From NCBI RefSeq assembly GCF_029714285.1, contig NZ_CP121662.1, positions 2,790,001 to 2,854,000 on the forward strand: DNA of 64,000 nt, read 5' to 3'. This document shows positions 34,253 through 42,991 of this stretch, piece after piece. This stretch comes from Rhizobium sp. CB3090 (GTDB lineage: Bacteria > Pseudomonadota > Alphaproteobacteria > Rhizobiales > Rhizobiaceae). The translations under genes were made by a program, and so were the position numbers. The notes below the pieces were generated by a model, which was not told the DNA's origin, ran no database searches, and saw only the letters and a list, made by a program, of their open reading frames with translations. Every line of letters starts with the position of its first letter. Positions within the stretch are counted from its first letter, which is position 1.

Positions 34253-35173
34253 ATGTCGGTCGCGCCACCTCGCAAGAAAAGCAGGGCTGTCTTCTGGATT
34301 GCGGCGATCGTCATCGGCTCGATCATTTTGGCCACGGCGTTTCTTGCCAACGACATGCGTAATCTGAGAGCGCTTGATGCCCGCTACCATCTCGATCTTT
34401 TCAAGGGGTCAGCGCAGCAGCCCTCCCGCCCCGTCGTGACAACAGCCGACCCACAAACCGCCCCCGCCCAAACTGCCAATTCGAAACCAGCCGAAATCGC
34501 CGGCGCGAAGACTGCGCCGGCCAATCCAGGGACGACGACAGCCGCACCAGCACAAAAGCAGGTCACAGCTGCCAAAAAACCGGCAGCGGCGAAGCCGCCG
34601 CCGGCCCGGCGCTCCCACATATTCGACCCGCCCGTCGATCCCCTGCGCGGCGCATTCGTACGAAGCTGGCGAATAATGGGCCAGACGCTCTGCGCCGACC
34701 TTTCGAAGTCCGGCCTGTCCGTCGGCGAATGGCGGCAGAGCGCACTTGGCGCCGGAACCTTCGAATGCAGCTACGAGATCCAGAAGGGCGGCAACGGGGA
34801 TCCCAACGCCGCGTCCTTCTTCATTATCGTTCGAGGCACGCCGACCGGAGAACTCGACAATATCCGCATCAAGGTGATCATGCCCGACAATGCCGACGGC
34901 CGGGCGATCGGCGAGACATTCGTCGACGCCGTCGTGCTGCTGCTGACCGAAACCCGCTGGCTCGACTTCCAGACGGCACTCGAAGCGATCGGCAAACTGC
35001 AGGACGTGACGCTGGAAGCTTTCGGTGCAAAGCTCGCCTTCTTCCGGGAGTTCCGCAACGACAGGAGTTTTAATCTTCAGCTAGGGCTGGAGAGAAAAGC
35101 GCCGGAACAGATCCGCACCGCCATCGTCTTCGACAAGGCACGCTGGACGCTCCCGTCGCCACCTGCAAAATAG
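34253..35173 (+). CDS. Hypothetical single-span membrane protein (DUF6030-like)
   Basis: A 306-residue protein. Residues about 11-33 (AVFWIAAIVIGSIILATAFLAND) form one N-terminal membrane span, so most of the protein is likely periplasmic. Residues 55-120 are low in complexity, rich in Ala, Pro, Thr and Lys, a flexible linker. The C-terminal part from FDPPVDPLRGAFVRSWRIMGQTLC is globular and ends ARWTLPSPPAK. I think it belongs to the rhizobial DUF6030 family but cannot confirm. Function unknown. Confidence 0.72.
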   Translation: MSVAPPRKKSRAVFWIAAIVIGSIILATAFLANDMRNLRALDARYHLDLFKGSAQQPSRPVVTTADPQTAPAQTANSKPAEIAGAKTAPANPGTTTAAPAQKQVTAAKKPAAAKPPPARRSHIFDPPVDPLRGAFVRSWRIMGQTLCADLSKSGLSVGEWRQSALGAGTFECSYEIQKGGNGDPNAASFFIIVRGTPTGELDNIRIKVIMPDNADGRAIGETFVDAVVLLLTETRWLDFQTALEAIGKLQDVTLEAFGAKLAFFREFRNDRSFNLQLGLERKAPEQIRTAIVFDKARWTLPSPPAK

Positions 35174-35260
35174 CAAACTGCTCGCGAATTTTACCCGCTT
35201 TTTGTTGCGGTCAGCGGCCATTATCGCCAGTCGAAAGAAGCGGCCTGAAATTTTGCACCG

Positions 35261-36808
35261 TCAAGCGGCAATGGCCGACGGACGCGGATGGACGAGGTGG
35301 TCGCGAAGTACGGAGCCGGAGCGGTCGACCTCCTGCAGCAGCACGTCATAGCTCCAGAGATCGGCAAGATGCTGCAGCACGCGCTTGGCATCGATATCCT
35401 CTAACACGCCGCCATTCAGCACCGTATGCTTCAGCATGAGCCGCCGGTCGCCGGCAAGATCGACATCGACGATCTCGATATGCGGATCGATCCAACCAAC
35501 ATCATATTGCCGTGCCAGTTCGCGCCGAATGCGCTTGTAGCCGCGCTCGTCATGGATTGCCGCCACCAGCAATCCCTCCTCCTCTTCCGGATCGTCCGTG
35601 AGGTGGAACATGCGCATTTTGCGCATCAGATGCGGGCTGAGGAACTGCGATACGAAACTCTCATCTCGGTAATTAGCCCAGAGATCGCGCAGCACCGCCA
35701 TGACATCGCCAGTCCCGGCGATATCAGGAAACCAATTCCGATCCTCATCCTTCGGCTTCGTCACGATCCGCTCGATATCCTGCATCATGGCGAAACCGAG
35801 CGCGTAAGGATTGAAGCCGGAAAAACGCGGATCGTTGAAGGAAGGTTGGAAGACGACATTGGTGTGCGATTTCAGGAATTCGAGGAAATCGCCGTCACCG
35901 ATACCGCCAAGCTCGTGCAGCCGCGTCATGATACGATAGTGCACATAGGTCGCCGTACCCTCGTTCATGACCTTGGTCTGGCTTTGCGGGTAAAAATATT
36001 GCGCCACATGCCGGACGATGCGCAGGATTTCCCGCTGCCACGGCTTCATCCGCGGCGCCATCTTCTCCAGGAAATAAAGGATATTCTCCTGCGGCAGGCC
36101 GGTGAGCGAACGCCGGTGTTCCAAATCGAGGTCGGGCGCCTTCTTGCCCTTTACGACTGGAACCGTGCGCCAGAGATCGTTGAAGATCCGCTCGTCATAT
36201 TCGCGCCGCTCGCGCTCGCGCCTTTCCTCGTCGCGAAGATCGAGCGTCTTCTTGCCAGCATAGCGATGGACGCCGTGCGACATCAGCGCATGCGCCGCAT
36301 CCAGCGTCCGCTCCACGGCGGCATGACCATAGCGCTCCTCGCAACGGGCGATATAACCCTTGGCGAAGTTGAGGTAGTCGAGAATACCCTCCGCATCCGT
36401 CCAGAGCTTGAACAGGTAATTGTTCTTGAAAAAATGATTGTGCCCGAAGGCGGCGTGGGCGACCACCAGCGCCTGCATCGTCGCCGTATTCTCCTCCATC
36501 AGATAGGAGATGCAAGGCGAGCTGTTGATGACGATCTCGTAGGCAAGGCCGCGCAGACCTTTGCGATAAAAAGCCTCGTGATGCGCGAAATGCTTGCCGA
36601 AGGACCAATGCTTGTAGAACAGCGGCATACCGATCGAGGAATAGACATCGAGCATCTGTTCGGCGGTGATGATCTCGATTTGGTTGGGATAGACATCAAG
36701 GCCGAGCTCGCCGATGGCGATTCGCTCGCAGGCATTGTGGATCCGCTGGATGGTGCCGAAATCCCAGTCCGCACCCTCGAAAAGCCGCTCCATCGACGCC
36801 TTTGCCAT
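35261..36808 (-). CDS. SpoVR-family protein
   Basis: A 515-residue SpoVR/YcgB-type protein. Characteristic blocks include MPLFYKHWSFGKHFAHHEAFY, YEIVINSSPCISYLMEENT, FGHNHFFKNNYLF and KVMNEGTATYVHY. It is the third gene of a conserved prkA-yeaH-spoVR module; its ATG overlaps the previous stop by one base (TAATG). In enterobacteria these genes respond to starvation and stationary phase; the biochemical role of SpoVR is not established. Alphaproteobacteria do not sporulate, so the Bacillus-derived name is historical. Confidence 0.95.
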   Translation of the reverse strand: MAKASMERLFEGADWDFGTIQRIHNACERIAIGELGLDVYPNQIEIITAEQMLDVYSSIGMPLFYKHWSFGKHFAHHEAFYRKGLRGLAYEIVINSSPCISYLMEENTATMQALVVAHAAFGHNHFFKNNYLFKLWTDAEGILDYLNFAKGYIARCEERYGHAAVERTLDAAHALMSHGVHRYAGKKTLDLRDEERRERERREYDERIFNDLWRTVPVVKGKKAPDLDLEHRRSLTGLPQENILYFLEKMAPRMKPWQREILRIVRHVAQYFYPQSQTKVMNEGTATYVHYRIMTRLHELGGIGDGDFLEFLKSHTNVVFQPSFNDPRFSGFNPYALGFAMMQDIERIVTKPKDEDRNWFPDIAGTGDVMAVLRDLWANYRDESFVSQFLSPHLMRKMRMFHLTDDPEEEEGLLVAAIHDERGYKRIRRELARQYDVGWIDPHIEIVDVDLAGDRRLMLKHTVLNGGVLEDIDAKRVLQHLADLWSYDVLLQEVDRSGSVLRDHLVHPRPSAIAA

Positions 36809-38079
36809 TATCCGCTCCTGGTTTCCGCCGCCCGGCGCTGAAAAAGATCATGGAAGACCGGGTAAATCTGGCTGCGATCGCTGACCCGTCGCATCGACAG
36901 CACCGGCCAGCCCACCTGAATTCGCTCATAGAGCGACCACAGCGCCGAACCGGAAGAGATCGCGACGCTCCTCGCCTCCCCCACCTCCAGATAGGCGAAA
37001 TACTGGCTGACCGGCAGGATGGCGCCAGTGAGGAGCGCCGCCGCCGTCGCATTGTCCGAATAGGCATTATCGCCATCCGACGCCTGCGCCGCATAGATGT
37101 TCCAGTCCGATGGCGGAAAACGATCGTGAACGATCCGCCGCATGGCTTCGAGGGCGCTCGACACCTGTGTGCCACCGGTCGCCGGGCTGCGGAAGAACGT
37201 TTCCTCATCCACCTCTTCAGCCACATCCGTATGACGGATGAAGACGATCTCGACGCGGCGATACTGCCTCGTCAGGAAAATGTAGAGCAGCATGTAGAAG
37301 CGCTTGGCGAGATCCTTCATGTGCTCCGACATCGAGCCGGAGACGTCCATCAGGCAGAACATCACGGCTTGGGCCACCGGCTTCGGCTCGTTCTCGAAAC
37401 GGCGGTAGCGGATGTCGATCGGGTCGATGTAGGGAATGCGCCGGACCTTCGATTCCAGCACCTTGATCTCGGCCTCGAGCGCAGCGCGGCGCTCCTCATC
37501 CTTGCATTCGGCCGCCTCCGCGATCAGCTCGGCGACGGTCTCGGGCTTCGGACGGTGCAGAGCCACGCGCCGCATCATCGCCAGCCGCATAGTGCGGTTG
37601 ATGGCAAGATTAGCCGGCGACCCCGTGACCGAATAGCCCGAGCGTACAGGATTGGGCTGATCGGTCGTCGTCAGTCGCTTCTTGGCAAGATCGGGAAGTT
37701 CAAGATCGTCAAGGAAAAGGTCGAGGAATTCCTCGCGGGTGAGAATGAAGCGGAAGGCGTCTTCGCCGCTGCCCTCGCCGCCTGCTCGCCCCCTTCCCCC
37801 ACCGCTCTCCGGCCGCGGAAGGATATCGCCCTCAAGGAAGTCCTTATTGCCGGGAAGGATATGCTCATGCAGGCCCTCCGGGCCGCGATGGAACCGGGGT
37901 TCCTCGGTTCCATCGATGGGAATGCTGATCTCGCCGCCCTTCAGAATGTCCTGAATGTCGCGATTTTGAGAGGATTCGTAGACCGCCCTCTGCACCAGCG
38001 CTTTTGCTCTTCGCAAAAACCGTTGACGATTTTCTAGACTTTTGCCGCCTGGATTCAGGCGCCGGTCAACAATGTGCAT
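36808..38079 (-). CDS. YeaH/YhbH-family (DUF444) protein
   Basis: A 423-residue DUF444 protein. A von Willebrand A-like region is indicated by VMFCLMDVSGSMSEHMKDLAKRFYMLLYIFL, which includes the DxSxS metal motif, and by the late FAYLEVGEAR. The N-terminus is MHIVDRRLNPGGKSLENRQR. It is encoded between the PrkA kinase gene (gap 18 bases) and the spoVR gene, and probably interacts with or is a substrate of PrkA. Function is not established. Confidence 0.94.
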   Translation of the reverse strand: MHIVDRRLNPGGKSLENRQRFLRRAKALVQRAVYESSQNRDIQDILKGGEISIPIDGTEEPRFHRGPEGLHEHILPGNKDFLEGDILPRPESGGGRGRAGGEGSGEDAFRFILTREEFLDLFLDDLELPDLAKKRLTTTDQPNPVRSGYSVTGSPANLAINRTMRLAMMRRVALHRPKPETVAELIAEAAECKDEERRAALEAEIKVLESKVRRIPYIDPIDIRYRRFENEPKPVAQAVMFCLMDVSGSMSEHMKDLAKRFYMLLYIFLTRQYRRVEIVFIRHTDVAEEVDEETFFRSPATGGTQVSSALEAMRRIVHDRFPPSDWNIYAAQASDGDNAYSDNATAAALLTGAILPVSQYFAYLEVGEARSVAISSGSALWSLYERIQVGWPVLSMRRVSDRSQIYPVFHDLFQRRAAETRSG

Positions 38080-38097
38080 TCCTTCTTCCTTGGTGGC

Positions 38098-40044
38098 TCA
38101 TCCTGCCTGTTTCACACGCATGTACCATTCCACAAGCCGCCGAACCTGACGCTCGGTATAGCCGCGCGCCATCATGCGTTCGACGAATTCGCCATGTTTC
38201 TTTTCCGTCTCGCCATCCTTCTTGGATCCGAACGAGATCACCGGCAGGAGGTCCTCGACCTGGGAGAACATTCGCTTTTCGATGACTTCGCGAATCTTCT
38301 CGTAACTGGTCCAGGACGGATTCTTACCGCCGTGGCTTGCCCGCGCCCGCAGGCAGAACTTCACAATCTCGTTGCGGAAGTCTTTGGGATTGGCGATACC
38401 CGCCGGCTTTTCGATTTTGGTCAGTTCCTGGTTGAGAAGCTCTCGGTCCAGAAGCTGGCCGGTATCCGGGTCCTTGAAATCGACATCCTCGATCCAGGCA
38501 TCGGCATAATCGACATATCGGTCAAAGAGATTCTGGCCGTAATCCGCATAGGATTCCAGATAGGCCTTTTGAATCTCATGTCCAATAAATTCCGCATAGC
38601 GCGGTGCAAGCTCGCTCTTGATGAACTCTATATAGAGCTTTTCGGTTTCGAGCGGCAGTTGCTCGCGGCGGATCGCCTGCTCCAGCATATACATCAGATG
38701 CACCGGATCGGCACCGATCTCCGTCGTATCGTAGTTGAAGGTCGCCGCCAGCACCTTGAAGGCGAAGCGTGTCGAGGCCCCGTCCATGCCTTCGTCGACA
38801 CCGGCCGCATCGCGATACTCCTGCACGCTGCGCGCCCTCGGATCGGTCTCCTTCAGGCTTTCGCCGTCATAGACACGAAGCTTGGAGAAGGCGGTCGAGT
38901 TCTCGTGCTTGGCAAGCCTTGTGAGAACCGTGAAGCGGGCAAGCGTCTCCAGCGTCGACGGCGCGCAGGGCGCGTCGCTGAGCTCGGATTCCTCGATCAG
39001 TTTCTCGTAGATCTTCTGCTCTTCGGTGACCCGTAGGCAATAGGGCACCTTCACGACGCAGATGCGGTCGATGAAGGCCTCATTGTTCTTGTTGGCCTTG
39101 AAGCTCTGCCATTCCGACTCGTTCGAGTGAGCGAGAATGATTCCCGAGAAGGGAATGGCGCCGATATTCTCGGTACCGATATAATTGCCCTCCTGCGTTG
39201 CCGTCAGCAACGGATGCAACATCTTGATCGGCGCCTTGAACATCTCGACGAATTCGAGAATGCCCTGGTTGGCGCGATTGAGCGCACCGGAATAGCTGTA
39301 GGCATCGGGATCGTTCTGCGCCAGGCTTTCGAGTTTGCGGATATCGACCTTGCCGACCAGCGAAGAAATGTCCTGGTTGTTCTCATCACCCGGTTCGGTC
39401 TTGGCGACGGCGATTTGTCGCAGCCTGGACGGCTGTATCCTGACCACGCGGAAGCGGGAAATATCGCCCTCGAACTCTTCCAGCCGCTTCAGGCACCACG
39501 GGCTCATCAGCCCGGTCAGACGCCTGCGAGGGATGCCGTAGCGCTCCTCGACCATCGGCCCCATCGTCACGGGATCGAATAGACTGAGCGGACTTTCGAA
39601 CACCGGACTGAGCTCATTTCCGGCCTTCAGCACATAGATCGGGTGGACCTCCATCAGCGATTTCAGCCGCTCGGCAAGCGAGGATTTACCTCCGCCGACG
39701 GGGCCGAGCAGGTAGAGGATCTGCTTACGCTCCTCCAACCCCTGCGCCGCATGGCGGAAGAAGGCGACAATGCGTTCGATCGTCTCTTCCATGCCGAAGA
39801 AGCCCGAAAAAGCCGGATAGGTCCGGATGGTTCGGTTCATGAAGATACGCCCGAGGCGGGTATCCTTGGCCGTATCGATCAGCAGCGGTTCACCCATCGC
39901 GGCCAGCAGGCGCTCCGACGCATTCGCGTACATGAGCACATCATCCCGGCACGCTTCCAGGTATTCGGAGAATGACATCTCGACTTCGCGCCGTGCTTCG
40001 AAAGAACGGGCGAACGTGTTGAATAGCACATCGTTGTTTAACAT
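38098..40044 (-). CDS. PrkA-family AAA+ serine protein kinase
   Basis: A 648-residue PrkA/YeaG protein and first gene of the module. The AAA+ Walker A is GPVGGGKS at residues 114-121 (LYLLGPVGGGKSSLAERLKS). The N-terminal block is AFSGFFGMEETIERIVAFFR, and the C-terminal kinase-related part contains MYMLEQAIRREQLPLE and VDYADAWIEDVDFKDP. PrkA homologues act in stationary-phase and nutrient-stress responses; some have been reported to act as proteases. The 480 bases upstream have no gene and should contain its promoter. Confidence 0.95.
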   Translation of the reverse strand: MLNNDVLFNTFARSFEARREVEMSFSEYLEACRDDVLMYANASERLLAAMGEPLLIDTAKDTRLGRIFMNRTIRTYPAFSGFFGMEETIERIVAFFRHAAQGLEERKQILYLLGPVGGGKSSLAERLKSLMEVHPIYVLKAGNELSPVFESPLSLFDPVTMGPMVEERYGIPRRRLTGLMSPWCLKRLEEFEGDISRFRVVRIQPSRLRQIAVAKTEPGDENNQDISSLVGKVDIRKLESLAQNDPDAYSYSGALNRANQGILEFVEMFKAPIKMLHPLLTATQEGNYIGTENIGAIPFSGIILAHSNESEWQSFKANKNNEAFIDRICVVKVPYCLRVTEEQKIYEKLIEESELSDAPCAPSTLETLARFTVLTRLAKHENSTAFSKLRVYDGESLKETDPRARSVQEYRDAAGVDEGMDGASTRFAFKVLAATFNYDTTEIGADPVHLMYMLEQAIRREQLPLETEKLYIEFIKSELAPRYAEFIGHEIQKAYLESYADYGQNLFDRYVDYADAWIEDVDFKDPDTGQLLDRELLNQELTKIEKPAGIANPKDFRNEIVKFCLRARASHGGKNPSWTSYEKIREVIEKRMFSQVEDLLPVISFGSKKDGETEKKHGEFVERMMARGYTERQVRRLVEWYMRVKQAG

Positions 40045-40527
40045 GGCGCCTCGATAGCTTGCTATTGCAATAAACGCCGGACTTAACGGGATCGTTTCCC
40101 GCTAGTATCTAAGGTGCGGTAATACTCGCTTCGAATCAATAGGTGACCCTTCAATAATTCGTACGCTTGATTGCATTAGCCATCAATATCTTGAAAGGTT
40201 CTTTCACCGGAATTAATAATTAATACCTCTAAAGTTGCGAACTCCGCCCATACCTCCACCATTAGACGCGCTTGACAGGCCACACAAAGGCGCGATTCGG
40301 CTCGCCCTTTCAGAGGGCCATCAGCCGCGATGTTCCGGTTGAAACGAGGGGGAAATTCAGAATTGGAAACTGGAGCGGAATCGACCTCGCGCCGCCGCCG
40401 CTTGCCAGAGGATACGCATCAGGGCCAGAGGATACGCATCAGGGATTGCCGTGCCGCACATGCGCCGCGTCATATCGCAGCCGGGAGGCTTTCGAAAATC
40501 GCGATGATCTCGAGAGGAAAGCAAGAA
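40045..40527. other. Intergenic region upstream of prkA
   Basis: No convincing gene in 483 bases. It contains AT-rich sequence near 40160-40230, which may hold the prkA promoter, and a 20-base unit GCCAGAGGATACGCATCAGG present twice in tandem (40404-40443). Nothing else stands out. Confidence 0.4.
40404..40443. repeat. Tandem duplication of a 20-bp unit
   Basis: Two exact adjacent copies of GCCAGAGGATACGCATCAGG. It is in noncoding DNA about 85 bases beyond the tRNA-Phe 3' end. Confidence 0.8.
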
Positions 40528-40603
40528 TGGTGCCCAGGACCGGAATCGAACCAGTGACACGCGGATTTTCAATCCGCTGCTCTACCAACTGAGCTACCTG
40601 GGC
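40528..40603 (-). tRNA. tRNA-Phe (GAA)
   Basis: A 76-base cloverleaf on the minus strand. Acceptor arm GCCCAGG pairs with CCTGGGC, the D-arm is GCTCAGTTGGTAGAGC, the anticodon loop TTGAAAA carries GAA, the T-arm is CTGGTTCGATTCCGG, and CCA is encoded. It lies next to the yacG end, a conserved order in Rhizobiaceae. Confidence 0.97.
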
Positions 40604-40787
40604 ATCTCTGCTTCACGCCGATCGAAAGGTCTTCGAAGACCCTGGGCGGTTGGTTCGCCCCGGAAGCGAGCGGGGTTATAGCATCTTGTTCGCCCATGTC
40701 CAGCCGCAAATGACTCTTTTTTGACAGGAAATGGATTTTTGACAATTCGCAAATGAAATGAATGGCTTCGACGAAATGGCGAAGCGC

Positions 40788-40997
40788 CTATTCCTCGTCG
40801 GAGGCCTTGGTCTCGTCCTCCGCAACGGGAATGGCATAGGAGCCGTTCAGCCATCGCGACAGATCGAGTGAGCGGCAACGATCCGAACAGAAGGGATAAT
40901 GCTCGCGCACCGAGGGCCGACCGCATTCCGAGCAAGCTCGTGTCTTGCGCAGCGGCTCGATCTTTGCGCCCATCTTGATCCTGTTATCGTCCGCCAT
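40788..40997 (-). CDS. yacG: DNA gyrase inhibitor YacG-type zinc protein
   Basis: A 69-residue protein from ATG 40997 (MADDNRIKMGAK). The zinc-binding motif is C-x2-C ... C-x3-C: CSECGRPSVREHYPFCSDRC. The tail is acidic (ETKASDEE). E. coli YacG binds and inhibits DNA gyrase. It lies five bases after maf, in the conserved maf-yacG pair. Confidence 0.92.
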   Translation of the reverse strand: MADDNRIKMGAKIEPLRKTRACSECGRPSVREHYPFCSDRCRSLDLSRWLNGSYAIPVAEDETKASDEE

Positions 40998-41002
40998 GAC
41001 GA

Positions 41003-41623
41003 TCATCCTTCCTGCCATTCCGCGTAGACGTCAAATCCTTCGCCCGCGAGAAGCAGCATGGTTTCATAAAGTGGCAAACCAACGACATTCGTATAGGAGC
41101 CGATCAGCTTCTGTACGAAAGAGCCCGCAAGCCCCTGTATGCCGTAGGCGCCGGCCTTGCCCCGCCACTGGCCGGAGGCGAGATACATGTCGATATCCTT
41201 GCCGGACAGCCGCTTGAAGCGGACCTTGGTCTCGACCACCTTCTGGCGCAGCTTGCGGTCCGGTGTGATCAGGCAGATGCCGGTATAGACGACATGGCTG
41301 CGGCCGGAGAGCAGATGCAGCGCCGAAGACGCCTCGTCGACGAATTCCGCTTTCGGCAGGATCCGCCGTCCAACAGCGACGACCGTATCTGCGGCAAGGA
41401 TATAGCTTCCCTGCCATGCGACATCACCCTTCACCGCCGCGAACGCCGCCTCGCCCTTTTCCGACGAAAGCCGGCGTGCCAGCGAGCGCGGGTGCTCCGA
41501 CTTCTTCGGAGCCTCATCGATATCCATGGGCATCAGGCGTGCCGCTTCGATCCCCGCCTGATGCAGGAGATCGACGCGGCGCGGCGATCCGGAGGCCAGT
41601 ATCAGCTTGTGTTTCAGCGCCAT
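41003..41623 (-). CDS. maf: Maf-family nucleotide pyrophosphatase
   Basis: A 206-residue Maf/HAM1-type protein, a house-cleaning pyrophosphatase for modified or noncanonical nucleotides. The N-terminal motif is [18 protein letters not shown]; a conserved block is [17 protein letters not shown], with VVETKVRFK and the ending [31 protein letters not shown]. Length is typical (about 200). Encoded between infA and yacG. Confidence 0.94.
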   Translation of the reverse strand: MALKHKLILASGSPRRVDLLHQAGIEAARLMPMDIDEAPKKSEHPRSLARRLSSEKGEAAFAAVKGDVAWQGSYILAADTVVAVGRRILPKAEFVDEASSALHLLSGRSHVVYTGICLITPDRKLRQKVVETKVRFKRLSGKDIDMYLASGQWRGKAGAYGIQGLAGSFVQKLIGSYTNVVGLPLYETMLLLAGEGFDVYAEWQEG

Positions 41624-41680
41624 AAAACCTCGACCGTGACAGGCGGCAAACGGAGGGCCGGCTCGGATGCGAGCTGCGGA

Positions 41681-41899
41681 CTACTTGAAACGATAGGTGA
41701 TGCGGCCCTTGGTCAGGTCGTAGGGTGTCATTTCCACGAGCACCTTGTCGCCGGCGAGAACGCGGATGCGGTTCTTGCGCATGCGGCCGGCGGTGTGAGC
41801 GATGATCTCATGCTCGTTTTCCAGCTTCACGCGGAAGGTCGCGTTCGGCAGCAATTCGGTGACGACACCGGGAAATTCAAGGACTTCTTCTTTCGGCAT
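41681..41899 (-). CDS. infA: Translation initiation factor IF-1
   Basis: A 72-residue OB-fold protein from ATG 41899 ([17 protein letters not shown]), the exact length of bacterial IF-1; an earlier in-frame start adds 13 unrelated residues. Motifs [32 protein letters not shown] and [16 protein letters not shown] are canonical. It stabilises initiation complexes on the 30S subunit. Confidence 0.98.
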   Translation of the reverse strand: MPKEEVLEFPGVVTELLPNATFRVKLENEHEIIAHTAGRMRKNRIRVLAGDKVLVEMTPYDLTKGRITYRFK

Positions 41900-42041
41900 T
41901 AAAGCTTCTTTTCCTGTGGGGTTGAGGCCGGCGTCCATGACAAAAAGTAAGGCCGCCGGAAATTTGCGCGGAAACTACACAATCGCCACGGTTTTGTGAA
42001 CCTCGTTGATAAGGCTTTCTGCATTTGTTTAACGCGGCACT

Positions 42042-42509
42042 CTAAAGAGAGCCGCGATGCTCGACCAACCGGCTTTCGATCATGCCGAGAAGATTGTCTC
42101 TCACCTCGCGATAGGCATTGAGGATCTGCTCGCGCGTGCCGCCCGCAACCGAGGGATCGATGGTCGGCCAATAGATGACGTCGATGGCATTGGCGCGCGT
42201 CAGTTCCAGGGCCGCATGATGCGCTTCGGGAGAAAGCGTGATGATGACATCGAAGAAATCATCCTCCAGCTCCTCCAGAGTCTGGGGCTGCCGCCGTCCG
42301 AGCGAGAGACCGATTTCGCTCAGCACGACATCGACGAAGGGATTGCGCTCGCCGGCACGGACGCCGGCCGAGGCGACATAGGTGCCCTGCGGCAGCATTC
42401 CGCGCGCGATCGCTTCGGCCATCGGCGAGCGGATCGTGTTTAGTCCGCACATGAAGAGAATGGCGCCCGGCGCCTTTCCGTTATGTTCGATGGCTTTCGG
42501 CTGTTCCAT
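42042..42509 (-). CDS. Low-molecular-weight phosphatase family protein
   Basis: A 155-residue protein of the LMW tyrosine phosphatase/arsenate reductase fold. The P-loop C-x5-R motif is CGLNTIRSPMAEAIA near residues 21-27, and FDVIITLSPEAHHAALEL follows. The usual D-P acid loop is in YWPTIDPSVAGG. It lies five bases after the UPF0262 gene. Without an arsenic operon, a general or protein-tyrosine phosphatase role is more likely than arsenate reduction. Confidence 0.9.
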   Translation of the reverse strand: MEQPKAIEHNGKAPGAILFMCGLNTIRSPMAEAIARGMLPQGTYVASAGVRAGERNPFVDVVLSEIGLSLGRRQPQTLEELEDDFFDVIITLSPEAHHAALELTRANAIDVIYWPTIDPSVAGGTREQILNAYREVRDNLLGMIESRLVEHRGSL

Positions 42510-42514
42510 CGCCG

Positions 42515-42988
42515 TTACCCGCGCCAGTAGAGCACGCAGACGAGTGTGAAAAGCCGCCGGGCCGTGTCGAAATCCACGATGATCTTGCCCTTCAGCCGGT
42601 CCATCAGCGTCCGCGAGCCCTCATTGTGAATGCCGCGGCGGCCCATGTCGATGGCTTCGATGCGGCTGGGGGTGGCCGAGCGGATGGCCTCGTAATAGCT
42701 TTCGCAGATCATGAAGTAGTCCTTCACGATCCGCCGGAACGGCGTCAGCGACAGGATATGGGTGGCGACGACGCCCCCCGCTTCCGTGCGGATATCGAAG
42801 ACGAGCTTCTGATCGACCAGGGACAGGTTCAAGCGATAAGGCCCGCCGTTATGGCCGACAGGCTCAAAACTGTTTTCCTCGATCAGGTCGAAAATCGCGA
42901 CGGCGCGCTCATGCTCGACGTCGGGCGTCGAACGGCCGATCGTGTCGTCCAAGACCACGTCGCTCAGCCGGAAGACGCTGTCAGTCAT
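42515..42988 (-). CDS. UPF0262 family protein
   Basis: A 157-residue protein. It has the features of UPF0262/DUF2084, widely annotated in alphaproteobacteria: [52 protein letters not shown], and [26 protein letters not shown] at the end. No function is known. It starts three bases after the hisD stop and lies in the conserved hisD block. Confidence 0.9.
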   Translation of the reverse strand: MTDSVFRLSDVVLDDTIGRSTPDVEHERAVAIFDLIEENSFEPVGHNGGPYRLNLSLVDQKLVFDIRTEAGGVVATHILSLTPFRRIVKDYFMICESYYEAIRSATPSRIEAIDMGRRGIHNEGSRTLMDRLKGKIIVDFDTARRLFTLVCVLYWRG

Positions 42989-42991
42989 GCC

